A stretch of 64,000 nt of DNA from Arthrobacter sp. AZCC_0090. Its GTDB lineage: Bacteria > Actinomycetota > Actinomycetes > Actinomycetales > Micrococcaceae. Numbering within the stretch: the first letter of the stretch is position 1; each line of letters opens with the position of its first letter. The stretch spans positions 62,001-126,000 of the forward strand of contig NZ_JACHEE010000008.1 in NCBI RefSeq assembly GCF_014207375.1, in the 5' to 3' direction. The notes under the pieces are model-generated. The model made no database searches. It was not told where the DNA came from and worked only from the letters and a program-made list of their open reading frames with translations. Below, piece by piece: positions 8,117-16,791 of this stretch. The translations under genes were made by a program, and so were the position numbers.

Positions 8117-9327
8117 ATCAGGCATATGTGTACGACGCCGTGCGAACACCTTTTGGAAAATTCGGCTCGGGCCTTGCCGGGGTCCGGCCGGATGACCTCG
8201 CGGCCCACGTGGTGCGCGAAGCCGTGAAGCGTGCGCCTGCATTGGACGTCGAGCGGATTGACGAAGTGGTGTTCGGCAACGCCAACGGCGCCGGCGAGGA
8301 GAACCGCAACATCGCCCGCATGGCCACCCTCCTGGCCGGGCTTCCGACGTCGATCCCGGGCACCACGGTCAACCGCCTGTGCGGTTCCTCCCTGGATGCC
8401 GCCATCATCGCCTCTCGCCAGATCAATGCCGGCGACGCCGAGCTGATGCTGGTAGGCGGCGCCGAATCCATGTCCCGCGCGCCGTGGGTGCTGCCCAAGA
8501 CTTCCAAGCCGTACCCGGCCGGCGACATGACCCTGGCCTCCACCACCCTGGGCTGGCGCCTGGTGAATCCGGCCATGCCCAAGGACTGGACCATTTCCCT
8601 CGGCGAGGCCACCGAACGGCTGCGCGAGAAGTACGGGATCACCCGCGAACGCCAGGACGAGTTCGCCGCTGCGTCGCATAACCTCGCCGCTGCCGCCTGG
8701 GACGAAGGCTTTTATGACCAGCTGGTGAGCCAGGTTCCGGGTACGGAGTTGGTCCGCGATGAAGGCATCCGGGCAGGCTCGACGGCGGAGAAGCTCGGTG
8801 GGCTCAAAACGGTGTTCCGTCCCGAGTCTTCGGGTCCGGAGGGCGGCACAGTCACTGCAGGCAACGCTTCGCCGCTGTCCGACGGTGCCTCCGCGGCCTG
8901 GATCGGCAGCGAAAGCGCCGCCGGGCTGCTCGGGCTGGAGCCGCTTGCTCGTATCGCTGGCCGCGGAGCACACGGAAACGATCCCCAGTTCTTTGGCTAC
9001 GCCCCGGTGGAAGCGGCTAACAAGGCACTCGCGAAGGCGGGCATCGGCTGGGAGCAGGTGGGCGCCGTCGAACTCAACGAAGCGTTTGCCGCGCAGTCCC
9101 TTGCCTGCATCGATGCGTGGGGGATCGATTCTTCCATCGTGAACAGGCACGGCGGCGCGATCGCGATGGGCCACCCGCTGGGCGCCTCCGGCACCCGGAT
9201 CCTGGGGACCTTGGCACGCAGCCTGCAAGCCTCTGGACAGCGCTGGGGTGTCGCGGCCATCTGCATTGGTGTCGGGCAGGGCCTGGCCGTGGTGCTCGAA
9301 AACGTCACTCCTGGGGTTAAGGGCTAA
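8113..9327 (+). CDS. pcaF: Beta-ketoadipyl-CoA thiolase
   Basis: A 404-aa thiolase performing the last step of the pathway: 3-oxoadipyl-CoA plus CoA to succinyl-CoA and acetyl-CoA. Active-site motifs are NRLCGSSLDA (acyl-enzyme Cys), the GGAIAMGHPLGASGTR block (His), and AICIGVGQG (second Cys). Function in this pathway rather than fatty-acid degradation is inferred from its place between pcaC and pcaIJ. ATGA overlap with pcaC. Confidence 0.92.
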   Translation: MNQAYVYDAVRTPFGKFGSGLAGVRPDDLAAHVVREAVKRAPALDVERIDEVVFGNANGAGEENRNIARMATLLAGLPTSIPGTTVNRLCGSSLDAAIIASRQINAGDAELMLVGGAESMSRAPWVLPKTSKPYPAGDMTLASTTLGWRLVNPAMPKDWTISLGEATERLREKYGITRERQDEFAAASHNLAAAAWDEGFYDQLVSQVPGTELVRDEGIRAGSTAEKLGGLKTVFRPESSGPEGGTVTAGNASPLSDGASAAWIGSESAAGLLGLEPLARIAGRGAHGNDPQFFGYAPVEAANKALAKAGIGWEQVGAVELNEAFAAQSLACIDAWGIDSSIVNRHGGAIAMGHPLGASGTRILGTLARSLQASGQRWGVAAICIGVGQGLAVVLENVTPGVKG

Positions 9328-9333
9328 AGAACC

Positions 9334-9993
9334 ATGCTGAATTTCATTGACACGGTTGGCGAGGCAGTCTCCGGCATCAAGGATGGCTCCACTGTCATGA
9401 TCGGCGGCTTCGGTAATGCGGGCCAGCCGTTCGAACTCATCGACGCGCTGCTCGAGTCCGGCGCCACGGACCTCACCGTGGTGAACAACAACGCCGGGCA
9501 GGCCGATCAGGGCTTGGCTCTGCTCATCAAGGAAGGCCGGGTCCGCAAGATGATCTGTTCCTTCCCCCGGCAGTCCGATTCCTGGCATTTCGACGCCAGG
9601 TACAAGGCCGGGGACATCGAGCTGGAGCTCGTGCCGCAAGGGAACTTGGCCGAGCGCATCCGGGCGGCGGGCGCGGGGATTGGCGGGTTCTTCACGCCCA
9701 CCGGTTACGGCACCATGCTGGCCGAGGGCAAGGAAGCCCGGCTGCTGGACGGCAAATGGCAGGTCTTCGAGACGCCTATCCACGCCGACGTCGCGCTCAT
9801 CAAGGCGCTCAAAGCCGACGGCAAGGGCAACCTCGTGTACCGGAAGACGGCCCGCAACTTCGGTCCCATCATGGCAGCCGCCGCCAAGCACACCATCGTC
9901 CAGGTGTCGGAGATCGTTCCCACGGGCGCCCTCGACCCGGAGAACGTGGTGACCCCCGGAATCTACGTCAACAGCATCGTGAAGGTGGCCTGA
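9334..9993 (+). CDS. pcaI: 3-oxoadipate CoA-transferase subunit A
   Basis: A 219-aa alpha subunit of a family I CoA-transferase. The glycine-rich DGSTVMIGGFGNAGQP near the N terminus and GFFTPTGYGTMLAEGKE are typical of SCOT/PcaI subunits. With PcaJ it moves CoA from succinyl-CoA to 3-oxoadipate. It begins 6 nt after pcaF and pcaJ starts 1 nt beyond its stop. By sequence alone an acetoacetate-type transferase could look the same; the operon decides. Confidence 0.9.
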   Translation: MLNFIDTVGEAVSGIKDGSTVMIGGFGNAGQPFELIDALLESGATDLTVVNNNAGQADQGLALLIKEGRVRKMICSFPRQSDSWHFDARYKAGDIELELVPQGNLAERIRAAGAGIGGFFTPTGYGTMLAEGKEARLLDGKWQVFETPIHADVALIKALKADGKGNLVYRKTARNFGPIMAAAAKHTIVQVSEIVPTGALDPENVVTPGIYVNSIVKVA

Positions 9994-9994
9994 C

Positions 9995-10693
9995 ATGAGC
10001 ATCCAAACCAGTTTGCAGACCTCGGCGACGCCGCTGGGCCGCGACGACCTCGCGCGGCTCGTGGCGCGCGACATCGTTCCGGGCTCGTTCGTGAACCTCG
10101 GCATCGGTCAGCCGACGCTCGTCTCCAACTACCTCACCGAGGAGCAGAACATCACGCTCCACACGGAGAACGGGATGCTCGGCATGGGCCCGGAGGCCAA
10201 GGACGAGGAGATCGACGGCGACCTCATTAACGCTGGCAAGATCCCCGTCACCGAACTCCCCGGCGCTTCGTATTTCCACCACGCCGATTCCTTCGCGATC
10301 ATGCGCGGCGGCCATCTGGATATCTGCGTGCTCGGCGCTTTCCAGGTGTCGGCCACGGGCGACCTCGCCAATTGGCACACCGGGGCTCCTGACGCCATTC
10401 CGGCCGTCGGTGGGGCTATGGACTTGGCGACCGGTGCCAAGGACGTGTTCGTCATGATGACGCTCCTGACCCGCGACGGTGTGTCCAAGCTCGTGGAGCG
10501 CTGCAGCTATCCGCTGACCGGCGTGGGCTGCGTGACTCGCGTGTACACGGACAAAGCGGTCTTCTTGATAGGGCCCGACGGCGTGACCGTGCGTGAGACG
10601 TTCGGCTGCACCTTCGAAGAACTCCAAGCGCTGGTGCCGGTCCCGCTGGTGCCGTTCAAAGAAAAGGCGGCTGGCGCCGCCGTCGGGGTCTAG
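9995..10693 (+). CDS. pcaJ: 3-oxoadipate CoA-transferase subunit B
   Basis: A 232-aa beta subunit of the CoA-transferase. The catalytic Glu lies in the conserved TENGMLGMGP, after the GIGQPTLVSNYL segment. It completes the set of enzymes from protocatechuate to central metabolism. It is the last enzyme gene of the operon; a long hairpin (10709-10771) begins 16 nt after the stop and separates it from the regulator. Confidence 0.92.
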   Translation: MSIQTSLQTSATPLGRDDLARLVARDIVPGSFVNLGIGQPTLVSNYLTEEQNITLHTENGMLGMGPEAKDEEIDGDLINAGKIPVTELPGASYFHHADSFAIMRGGHLDICVLGAFQVSATGDLANWHTGAPDAIPAVGGAMDLATGAKDVFVMMTLLTRDGVSKLVERCSYPLTGVGCVTRVYTDKAVFLIGPDGVTVRETFGCTFEELQALVPVPLVPFKEKAAGAAVGV

Positions 10694-10708
10694 GTCGTCT
10701 CAAGTCGC

Positions 10709-10771
10709 GCGCGAACTGGCAGCAGATGCCCTCTGGAAGCAATCCAAGGGGCACCTGCTGCCAGTTCGCGC
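10709..10771. repeat. 28-bp-stem hairpin between pcaJ and pcaR
   Basis: Arms 10709-10736 and 10744-10771 are inverted copies matching at about 25 of 28 positions around a 7-nt loop (core GAACTGGCAGCAG). There is no T tract after it, so it is not a classical Rho-independent terminator. It could still weaken read-through, act as the operator for the regulator starting 18 nt later, or be a dispersed palindromic repeat. Confidence 0.75.
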
Positions 10772-10788
10772 CAATAAGATTGGTAACC

Positions 10789-11613
10789 ATGACCGACGCA
10801 GCAGTAGCCGGAGCACCGCAGGCAGGCGCTCCCCAGGCGAGTGACCAGTACGTGCAATCACTGGCACGTGGCTTGTCCGTGATCCGCGCTTTCGACGCGG
10901 CCAACCCCGTCATGACGCTCAGCGAGGTGGCGGCACGCACCAACCTGACGCGTGCCACGGCCCGGCGCTTCCTGCACACACTGGTTGAGCTGGGCTATGT
11001 CCGTACCGACGGCAAGACCTTCGCCCTGACAGCGATGGTGCTGCAGCTCGGTTACTCGTACTTGTCGGCTCTGTCCCTCCCACAGCTCGCGCAGCCGCAC
11101 CTTGAGGAGCTGTCGCTGAAACTGGGGGAGTCGACGTCGGCCGCGGTACTGGACGGCGCGGACATCTTCTACGTGGCCCGGGTGACCACGCGCCGGATCA
11201 TGACGGTCGGCATTTCGGTGGGCACCCGCTTCCCGGCATACGCCACGTCCATGGGACGCGTGCTCCTTGCCGGCCTGACGCAGCAGAAACTGGACGAATA
11301 CCTGTCTTCGGTGGAGTTCAAAGCCCTGACGCCACGGACCATCACGTCCCGCGAGGAACTTCTGGCCGAGCTGGACCGGGTGCGCAGGCAGGGCTGGTGC
11401 CTGCTGGACCAAGAGCTGGAGTTGGGTCTCATGTCCGTGGCAGCGCCGGTGTGGAACCACAAAGCGGGCCATGTGGCTGCCGCGGTCAACGTCTCGCTCC
11501 AAGCCCAAAACGTCGCTGCCCAGCCGAACCCCGCTGCATACCTTGAATCGGTCCGGGAGCAGATCGTGGAGACGGCGCGGGCGATATCGCAGGACGTCTC
11601 TGCGAAGCACTAG
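10789..11613 (+). CDS. pcaR: IclR family regulator, PcaR type
   Basis: A 274-aa IclR regulator: helix-turn-helix at about residues 22-75 (SLARGLSVIRAFD, LTRATARRFLHTLVELGYV), effector domain beyond residue 95 (YATSMGRVLLAGL, GWCLLDQELELGLMSVAAPV). It belongs to the subgroup that includes PcaR, PcaU and PobR, which respond to protocatechuate-pathway intermediates. The ATG at 10789 avoids beginning inside the hairpin, whereas an upstream in-frame start at 10726 would place the hairpin in the coding region. It is probably the regulator of the pca genes that precede it. Confidence 0.85.
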   Translation: MTDAAVAGAPQAGAPQASDQYVQSLARGLSVIRAFDAANPVMTLSEVAARTNLTRATARRFLHTLVELGYVRTDGKTFALTAMVLQLGYSYLSALSLPQLAQPHLEELSLKLGESTSAAVLDGADIFYVARVTTRRIMTVGISVGTRFPAYATSMGRVLLAGLTQQKLDEYLSSVEFKALTPRTITSREELLAELDRVRRQGWCLLDQELELGLMSVAAPVWNHKAGHVAAAVNVSLQAQNVAAQPNPAAYLESVREQIVETARAISQDVSAKH

Positions 11614-11661
11614 CTTTGGCGGCGTTGCCACGGCGCGTTGCAGCGCGTAGGCTCACGGCCC

Positions 11662-12201
11662 ATGACTGACGTGGACGAGCAAGGACGACCCGAACCTCCC
11701 GTTTCAGCCGACGAGGCCGCTACCCTGCTTGGCTTCCTGGAGTACCAGCGAGCAACATTTGCGTGGAAGTGTGCTGGGCTCGACGCATCCGGCTTGGGGG
11801 CGCGCGTGGCTCCGACCTCGATGACCCTGGGCGGGCTGCTGAAGCACCTGGCCTATGTTGAGGAACACTGGTTTTCCCAATGCCTGCACGACCGGGACCG
11901 CCAGCCCCCATGGGACAGTGTGGACTGGAAAGCCGATCCGGACTGGGAATGGCACTCAGCCGCCGAGGACTCACCCGAGCAGCTCCGAGCGCTCTGGCGG
12001 GACACGGTGTCCCGCTCCCACTTGCTGGTCGCCGAAGCGATGGACGACGGCGGCCTGGGCCGGCTTGCCGTGCGCACCTGGCCCGATGGCCGAGCGCCCA
12101 GCCTGCGATGGATTGTCCTGCATATGATCGAGGAGTACGCGAGACACAACGGCCACGCCGATCTCCTCCGCGAGTCGATCGACGGGCTGACCGGGGAGTA
12201 G
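11662..12201 (+). CDS. DinB/DUF664 family protein
   Basis: 179 aa resembling the DinB-like four-helix metalloproteins of actinobacteria (DUF664). The pattern includes LGGLLKHLAYVEEHWF near residue 55, with a candidate metal-ligand His, and LRWIVLHMIEEYARHNGHADLLRESIDG at the C terminus with further His residues. Members are often annotated as mycothiol-dependent or damage-inducible, but the substrate is unknown. ATG at 11662 chosen because the conserved part starts about 20 residues later. Confidence 0.8.
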   Translation: MTDVDEQGRPEPPVSADEAATLLGFLEYQRATFAWKCAGLDASGLGARVAPTSMTLGGLLKHLAYVEEHWFSQCLHDRDRQPPWDSVDWKADPDWEWHSAAEDSPEQLRALWRDTVSRSHLLVAEAMDDGGLGRLAVRTWPDGRAPSLRWIVLHMIEEYARHNGHADLLRESIDGLTGE

Positions 12202-12226
12202 CCCGTAGCCGCGCAGCAGGCCCGCG

Positions 12227-12838
12227 CTACCGCGTCAGCTTGGCGTGGTCCGGATGGTGGTCGCCGATGTGCCCTGGTGCGTTGGCGGCCAGAACGCGCT
12301 CGACGAACGCACAGTATTCCTCCACATAGTGGCGCAGGACGGATGCCGTGCCTTCGTCCCTGACCGATCCGTCCTCGTTGTAGGCCGCCGGGTTGAATTT
12401 GATGTAGGCCTCAGGGGCGTTCAGCTGAGGTGCGTCGAGGAAGCTCAGGACGCTACGCATCGACGCCTGCATCACGGCCGTCCCGATGCTGCCAGGTGAT
12501 GTCCCGATGATCCCCGTTGGCTTGCGCGCGAAGGAGTTGGTTCCCCAGGGCCGGGATCCCCAGTCGATGGCGTTCTTCAGGGCGCCGGGGACGGAGCGGT
12601 TGTACTCGGGGGAGATGAAAAGGATCCCGTCCGATGCCGCAATCGCGTCTTTCAGGGCCCGGCCGGCGGGCGGGTAGTCGGCGTCGTAGTCCGGGCTGTA
12701 CAGTGGCAGGTCCTTGATAGGAATCTCGGTGAATTCGAGCTCTTCCGGCGCGACGCTGATGAGCGCCTTGGACAGGACACGGTTGATGGAGCGGCTTGAA
12801 AGGCTGCCGACGAAGTATCCGATCTTGTACGTGGCCAT
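12227..12838 (-). CDS. NADPH-dependent FMN reductase family protein
   Basis: A 203-aa flavodoxin-fold oxidoreductase. It has an early phosphate-binding stretch (VGSLSSRSINRVLSKAL) and the family motif SPEYNRSVPGALKNAIDWGSR around residue 85. Likely a soluble NAD(P)H:FMN or quinone reductase. GGAAGGAA lies upstream of the ATG at 12838. It converges with the DinB gene and shows no operon partner. Confidence 0.85.
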   Translation of the reverse strand: MATYKIGYFVGSLSSRSINRVLSKALISVAPEELEFTEIPIKDLPLYSPDYDADYPPAGRALKDAIAASDGILFISPEYNRSVPGALKNAIDWGSRPWGTNSFARKPTGIIGTSPGSIGTAVMQASMRSVLSFLDAPQLNAPEAYIKFNPAAYNEDGSVRDEGTASVLRHYVEEYCAFVERVLAANAPGHIGDHHPDHAKLTR

Positions 12839-13025
12839 GGCAATGTTCCTTCCCGACGGCGCGGCCGGAACCGGCTCATCGACGGTGCGGTAACTGGAGG
12901 CTCCCAGCCCACAGCGAGCTTATTAGAGCAGTCCGAAGATGGGAATGGGCGGGCACGGTGTCTGGATAGGCCAACACCGCAGAGAGTCTGGATATTCATA
13001 CATCGAGCTGACCGCATCTCCTACG

Positions 13026-13054
13026 ATGTCAGACGGCTGTCCGCCGTCTGACAT
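13026..13054. repeat. Perfect 12-bp-stem hairpin
   Basis: ATGTCAGACGGC at 13026-13037 and GCCGTCTGACAT at 13043-13054 form a perfect stem with a 5-nt loop. It lies in the 290-bp gene-free gap between the FMN reductase start and the small membrane protein gene. It could terminate the minus-strand transcript of the gene ending at 13128. No T tract is seen on either strand. Confidence 0.6.
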
Positions 13055-13127
13055 GCCGCGACCAGAAGTTCCGGGTCCGGCCTGCATAGTCCGTTGGTCA
13101 ATCGGACCTCCTCCGGTCAGGGATCCC

Positions 13128-13505
13128 TTAGCGTGCAGGGCTTTGGTTCAGGAGCAGAGCTGGGCCGCCCATGATGCCGCACGAATAAGTCGCGATATCG
13201 GTCTTGACCAGAATCGAAGTCACCGTGATTTGCCCCGTGGCGGATTCGGCCGTGTAAATATCGGCGCCGCCGGCGGTTTTCCCGCGCAAGCGCAGGCCGT
13301 CCAAAGTACGGGTGCTTGGTGCTGGGTTCGGTCCGCAGTTGAAGTCACGACCGGCGAACTGGACCTTGGACGGCACCTCCTTGGGCCACAGCGTCCAGTC
13401 CGAGGTCATCTGGTGGACGGTCCAAAGCCGCACTCCCACAGCGCCTATCCCGAAAAGAAGGGCGGCGCACAGCGCCCAGATTGCTATTCGTTTCCCCCGC
13501 TTCAT
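13128..13505 (-). CDS. Small membrane-anchored hypothetical protein
   Basis: About 125 aa with one N-terminal membrane segment (IAIWALCAALLFGIGAVGV, residues 6-25) after a KRGKR basic start, then an extracytoplasmic domain with two Cys (RDFNCGPNP and TYSCGIMGG). It looks like a single-pass or secreted Actinobacteria protein of unknown function. The open frame continues upstream to 13559, but the ATG at 13505 gives the canonical positively charged start. Its 5' end lies close to the breakpoint of a truncated hydrolase, so the promoter may be altered. Confidence 0.6.
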   Translation of the reverse strand: MKRGKRIAIWALCAALLFGIGAVGVRLWTVHQMTSDWTLWPKEVPSKVQFAGRDFNCGPNPAPSTRTLDGLRLRGKTAGGADIYTAESATGQITVTSILVKTDIATYSCGIMGGPALLLNQSPAR

Positions 13506-13545
13506 GTCGAAATCATTCTTGGGCACCCATGGGAAGTCAACAGGG

Positions 13546-13935
13546 AATCTAGGCATCATGGGCCATTCTCTTGGCGGTCAGGTGGCGCTCTTCAGCCTAG
13601 CGTTCGATGTCCGCCTCTCCGCTGGCGTGGTGAGCTGCGGTGTGGGCACCGTTGCCTCGTTCGCATCTCACCGCATCAAGCACAATCCGGCATGGTTCGT
13701 ACCTGGCCTCACGGCGGCCGGCGACCTGCCCGCGGTAGCAAGAGCCCTCGAAGGACAGAGGGTGCTCGTCACAGCCGGATCCGCTGATCCGTGGTTCCCT
13801 ATTGACGGAGTACGTGCCGTGCTCGCGGGCTTCGGCCTTGGAGTCAGCGACACATATCTATTTGATGGCGGGCACCAGCTCCCAGCGGGGGCTATGGAGC
13901 TTGCCTGCTCCCACTTTGTCGACGCAATCTCGTGA
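13546..13935 (+). pseudogene. Alpha/beta-hydrolase, 5'-truncated remnant
   Basis: The frame reads directly into an alpha/beta-hydrolase nucleophile elbow (GIMGHSLGG) and continues with a plausible C-terminal half: VLVTAGSADPWFP with an Asp and YLFDGGHQLPAGA with a His. The roughly 100 or more residues that should precede the elbow are missing. The DNA before 13546 belongs to the opposite-strand membrane protein. It is therefore a beheaded gene of the dienelactone-hydrolase/lipase type, about 130 aa left. Confidence 0.65.
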
Positions 13936-14049
13936 GAGCGCCTGCCGAGTGCCTTTCCTATGAGGCCGCTTCATGGAGCCAGCGTACTCTCGGCTTTCTC
14001 GCTTCTTGAGAATGCCAACTGGGTGCAGCTGTCCCGGTGAAGGATCCCC

Positions 14050-15321
14050 TCAGGCGGTGAGCAACGCGAGCGGGATGACCGCCACGCCATCCTGTCGACG
14101 ATAAGCGTGGGTGCCCGTGTTGATGACGACGAGATCGACGACTTGGTCCGGGAGCGACTCCTTCAGCCAGAGCAGGTGGCGAACGTCGTGGTCGGTGATC
14201 GCGGATTTTAGCTTCACTTCAACACCCACAGCTTCTGCGTGTCCTCGGTGGATGATGAAGTCAATTTCGTGCCTCCCATCATGGTCGCGGAAGTGAGACA
14301 CCTGCGCGTCGTTCGCCTCCGCATAGGTCTGGAGGCTGAGGGCGGCGAGTGCTTCGAAGAAATCGCCGAGGCGAGTTCGGTCCCCGTTGTTGGTCGCGGG
14401 TTGGGCGGCGGACATCAGTTTGACCTCGTTGAGGTTGAGCAGGCGCGCGGAGAGTGCCGGATCCGCGAGAAAGTGCTTCGGCGCGAGGGAAGCTCGTGAC
14501 AGGATCTTCTGGCTGGGCGACCAGGCGTCGACCTGGTCGAGCAGGTAGAGGCTGCTGAGGACGTCACGGTAGGCGATCGACGTCTTCTTCGTTGGTCCTG
14601 TTGGTTCACCTGGGTCGAGACTGGCACCGATCTTCGCGAAGGTGGTTGCGGACGCGGTGGCCGAGGCGTAACCCCGCAACCAACCTCGCAGTAGTTCAGG
14701 CCGGCGGATGCGGTGTCCCTGTTCGGTGAAGTCGTGAGTGATGACTCGCTCGATGTAGTCATCCAGCCAAACTCCGCGGGCACGATCGCTCATCTGCCGG
14801 GGCTGCGGGAATCCCGAGGCGACGATTTCGCGGACGTAGTCGCGCAGTTCAACGTCACTGGAACCGTAGATGTCCGGGGTGTCTGCGCTGAGCAGATCGC
14901 CGACGCGGACGGTTGGAGTTGCCAAGTTGCGTTCCGCGATGGAGAGAGGTCGCATCCGGAATCTGATGATACGGCCGGCGCCGGAGTGGAGGCGGGCGCC
15001 AACGGGTGCGGCGCTGCCGGCCAGGATGAACCGTTCGCCGGTCGGGTCGCTGTCGACGAGGCGGCGGACACGGTCCCAGACCTCGGGGACATGTTGCCAT
15101 TCATCGATGAGGACCGGGGTGTCTACTCTGTTCAAGTATTTGGGATCTGCTTGGATCAACTGCCGTATTTCGGGGAGGTCCAAGTCGAGAATTGTCTTCG
15201 CTCGCTGCCTCCCAGTGGAGGTCTTCCCGATTGCGCGGGCCCCATCGATGGAGATTGCAGCGAACGAAGGGAAGAGCTCGTCGATTGAGTCATCGATGAT
15301 CCGTCTCTTGTACCCGTCCAT
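14050..15321 (-). CDS. AAA ATPase with DUF4143 domain
   Basis: A 423-aa member of the AAA_14/DUF4143 family. The Walker A is GARAIGKTST near residue 27, although its first Gly-rich part is atypical. The Walker B is TPVLIDEWQ near residue 70, and a sensor-like FILAGSAAP follows. The C-terminal half carries a nuclease-like motif, HEIDFIIHRGHAEAVGVEVKLK, the E-x-K pattern of PD-(D/E)xK folds. These proteins are common, sporadically distributed and of unknown function. It stands alone with four 23-bp iterons 35 bp before its start, consistent with acquired DNA. Confidence 0.85.
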   Translation of the reverse strand: MDGYKRRIIDDSIDELFPSFAAISIDGARAIGKTSTGRQRAKTILDLDLPEIRQLIQADPKYLNRVDTPVLIDEWQHVPEVWDRVRRLVDSDPTGERFILAGSAAPVGARLHSGAGRIIRFRMRPLSIAERNLATPTVRVGDLLSADTPDIYGSSDVELRDYVREIVASGFPQPRQMSDRARGVWLDDYIERVITHDFTEQGHRIRRPELLRGWLRGYASATASATTFAKIGASLDPGEPTGPTKKTSIAYRDVLSSLYLLDQVDAWSPSQKILSRASLAPKHFLADPALSARLLNLNEVKLMSAAQPATNNGDRTRLGDFFEALAALSLQTYAEANDAQVSHFRDHDGRHEIDFIIHRGHAEAVGVEVKLKSAITDHDVRHLLWLKESLPDQVVDLVVINTGTHAYRRQDGVAVIPLALLTA

Positions 15322-15355
15322 TGTGATGATTCTCCAGCGCTTCTTGACTAGTACA

Positions 15356-15438
15356 CCATTGTGAGCGTTTCCAAGCTACCATTTTGAGCACGATTACTCC
15401 ACCGTTTTGAGCGTTCGTGGTCAACCACTTTGAGCGCC
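15356..15438. repeat. Four 23-bp iterons, possible IS21-type end
   Basis: TGAGC occurs at 15362, 15385, 15408 and 15431, exactly 23 bp apart. It sits in units beginning CCATTGTGAGCG, CCATTTTGAGCA, CCGTTTTGAGCG and CCACTTTGAGCG. Multiple tandem terminal repeats of this kind are typical of IS21-family insertion sequences, where they bind the IstA transposase. No transposase gene is present here, so this would be a solo end or relic. An alternative is an operator array for the AAA gene starting at 15321. Confidence 0.6.
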
Positions 15439-16353
15439 AGCTCGCGCGCCAAACGTCCCGCAAGAGGTTCGGCTAACGGACCCTTATGCGCCAGACCGTC
15501 AGCCGGAAGAGGACGTGGTGGTGCAACGTGTTGGGTCAGAGATTCATGCCTGACGATGACTACGTCCTGCGGATTCTCAGGGTTGACCTCAAGCTCACCC
15601 GGCCCCGGGCCCGGGCAGAACCCCGCAGGAGGTGTTCACATGGTAGGTGCCGGTCCGTGCTTGAGCGTCGAAGATGAAGGAGAGCTGCACTTGGCACGAA
15701 CCCCGTTCGCCACTGCCAACCGCCGCGCGGCCCGCGCCGAGCCGCCCACCAGGAGGAACACCATCACGGCCACTGTGTACAGCGAGTACGCCGGGATCCA
15801 CGCTTCCTGCTTGCTCCGCGGCATCGAGCCGAAATTCTGGAGCCGCCAGATAAGGACCACCGGCCACGACGAAGACAACGATGACTGCCCGCCGCTATGG
15901 CGCTTTCCCTTTGCGATCACGCACACGGGCGCTCTAATGCTGCGCTCAATTCCGGATGGCTCCGCCACGGGAGTCCGCTAAATCGTCGTAGCGGTTTGGA
16001 GGCGTCGATGGGAGTGGATGTCGATTCGGCAGTGGCGCCGATTGCACAGATTGAGACGCTCGCAAGCCGGTCCCTCTCCGAACCTCTCCACTGGTTGTAT
16101 CCATGTGCACGGTGAGGGATCCTTTGCCGGACGGCTATGGGGCGTGTCTGGCAAAGGTTGAGCGTTCTGGCGGGAACTCTGGTCCCGTGTCGCGTTTTCA
16201 GTTGCTCTCAACCGAGCCCGTCCGCGGCCGCAGACGGCGACCCAATCGGGACGGGGCGATGCGACGGTGGTCGGGAACGGCCGTGACGTACAATCGCGGT
16301 GATGGCGAAGCGCCAGGCCGAGATTCCGGCACCGGTGTGAGGGAGAGGTCAGG
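15439..16353. other. Gene-poor stretch, about 0.9 kb
   Basis: I see no convincing gene. A minus-strand frame at 15636-15968 contains one plausible membrane segment (YSLYTVAVMVFLLVGG) but has an atypical start and tail. It may be a decayed small membrane protein. The stretch follows the putative IS end and precedes a conserved hypothetical gene. Confidence 0.4.
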
Positions 16354-16791
16354 ATGTTCGGTTCGAAGAAAAAGCTCAACGATATGATGGCGCAGCTCAG
16401 GCCAGACCTGAGCCGGGAATCGCTCGGCGTCGGGCCCGACTTCCCGGGCGTCGCCCCGAATCCGCTCCTGAGCAGTGATGCACGCAAGCGCAATGCGGAA
16501 CTGCGTACGGGGGCGCTTGCGCTCGGCGTTCTGGTCGACTGGCGGGAGGTCAACAGCAATCCACGCGTGGTCCTGATGTTCGACGTGGAGACCGCCGACG
16601 GCATCTCGTTCCGCGGTATCGCGGACGAGAACCTCACGATCACCGCGCTCACCCGGCTCGCCCCAGGACAGACGTTGCCCGTGCGCTACCGGCCGGCCGT
16701 CATGGACCACTACGTCGCCATTGCCCGGGACGCGGACCCCGCCCATGTACAGCAGCTCTCTGACGAGATCGCGAGCCGCAAGCGGACCTGA
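16354..16791 (+). CDS. Conserved actinobacterial hypothetical protein
   Basis: 145 aa with the layout of a widespread soluble actinobacterial family. A lysine-rich start (FGSKKKLNDMM) is followed by a beta-rich core with GALALGVLVDWREVN, LMFDVETADGISFRG and, diagnostic of the group, LAPGQTLPVRYRPAVMDHYVAIA. No catalytic motif is seen and the function is unknown. ATG at 16354 is preceded by a GGAGAGG-like site. It has no same-strand neighbour within 700 bp. Confidence 0.65.
   Translation: MFGSKKKLNDMMAQLRPDLSRESLGVGPDFPGVAPNPLLSSDARKRNAELRTGALALGVLVDWREVNSNPRVVLMFDVETADGISFRGIADENLTITALTRLAPGQTLPVRYRPAVMDHYVAIARDADPAHVQQLSDEIASRKRT

Noticed and set aside
8041..10104. 687-codon minus-strand open frame across pcaF and pcaI
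   Set aside because: Antisense shadow of conserved enzymes; composition is Arg/Gly/His-rich without motifs.
15430..15981. 183-codon + strand gene after the iterons
   Set aside because: No ribosome site, no domain and abrupt changes in composition; better regarded as non-coding or decayed DNA.
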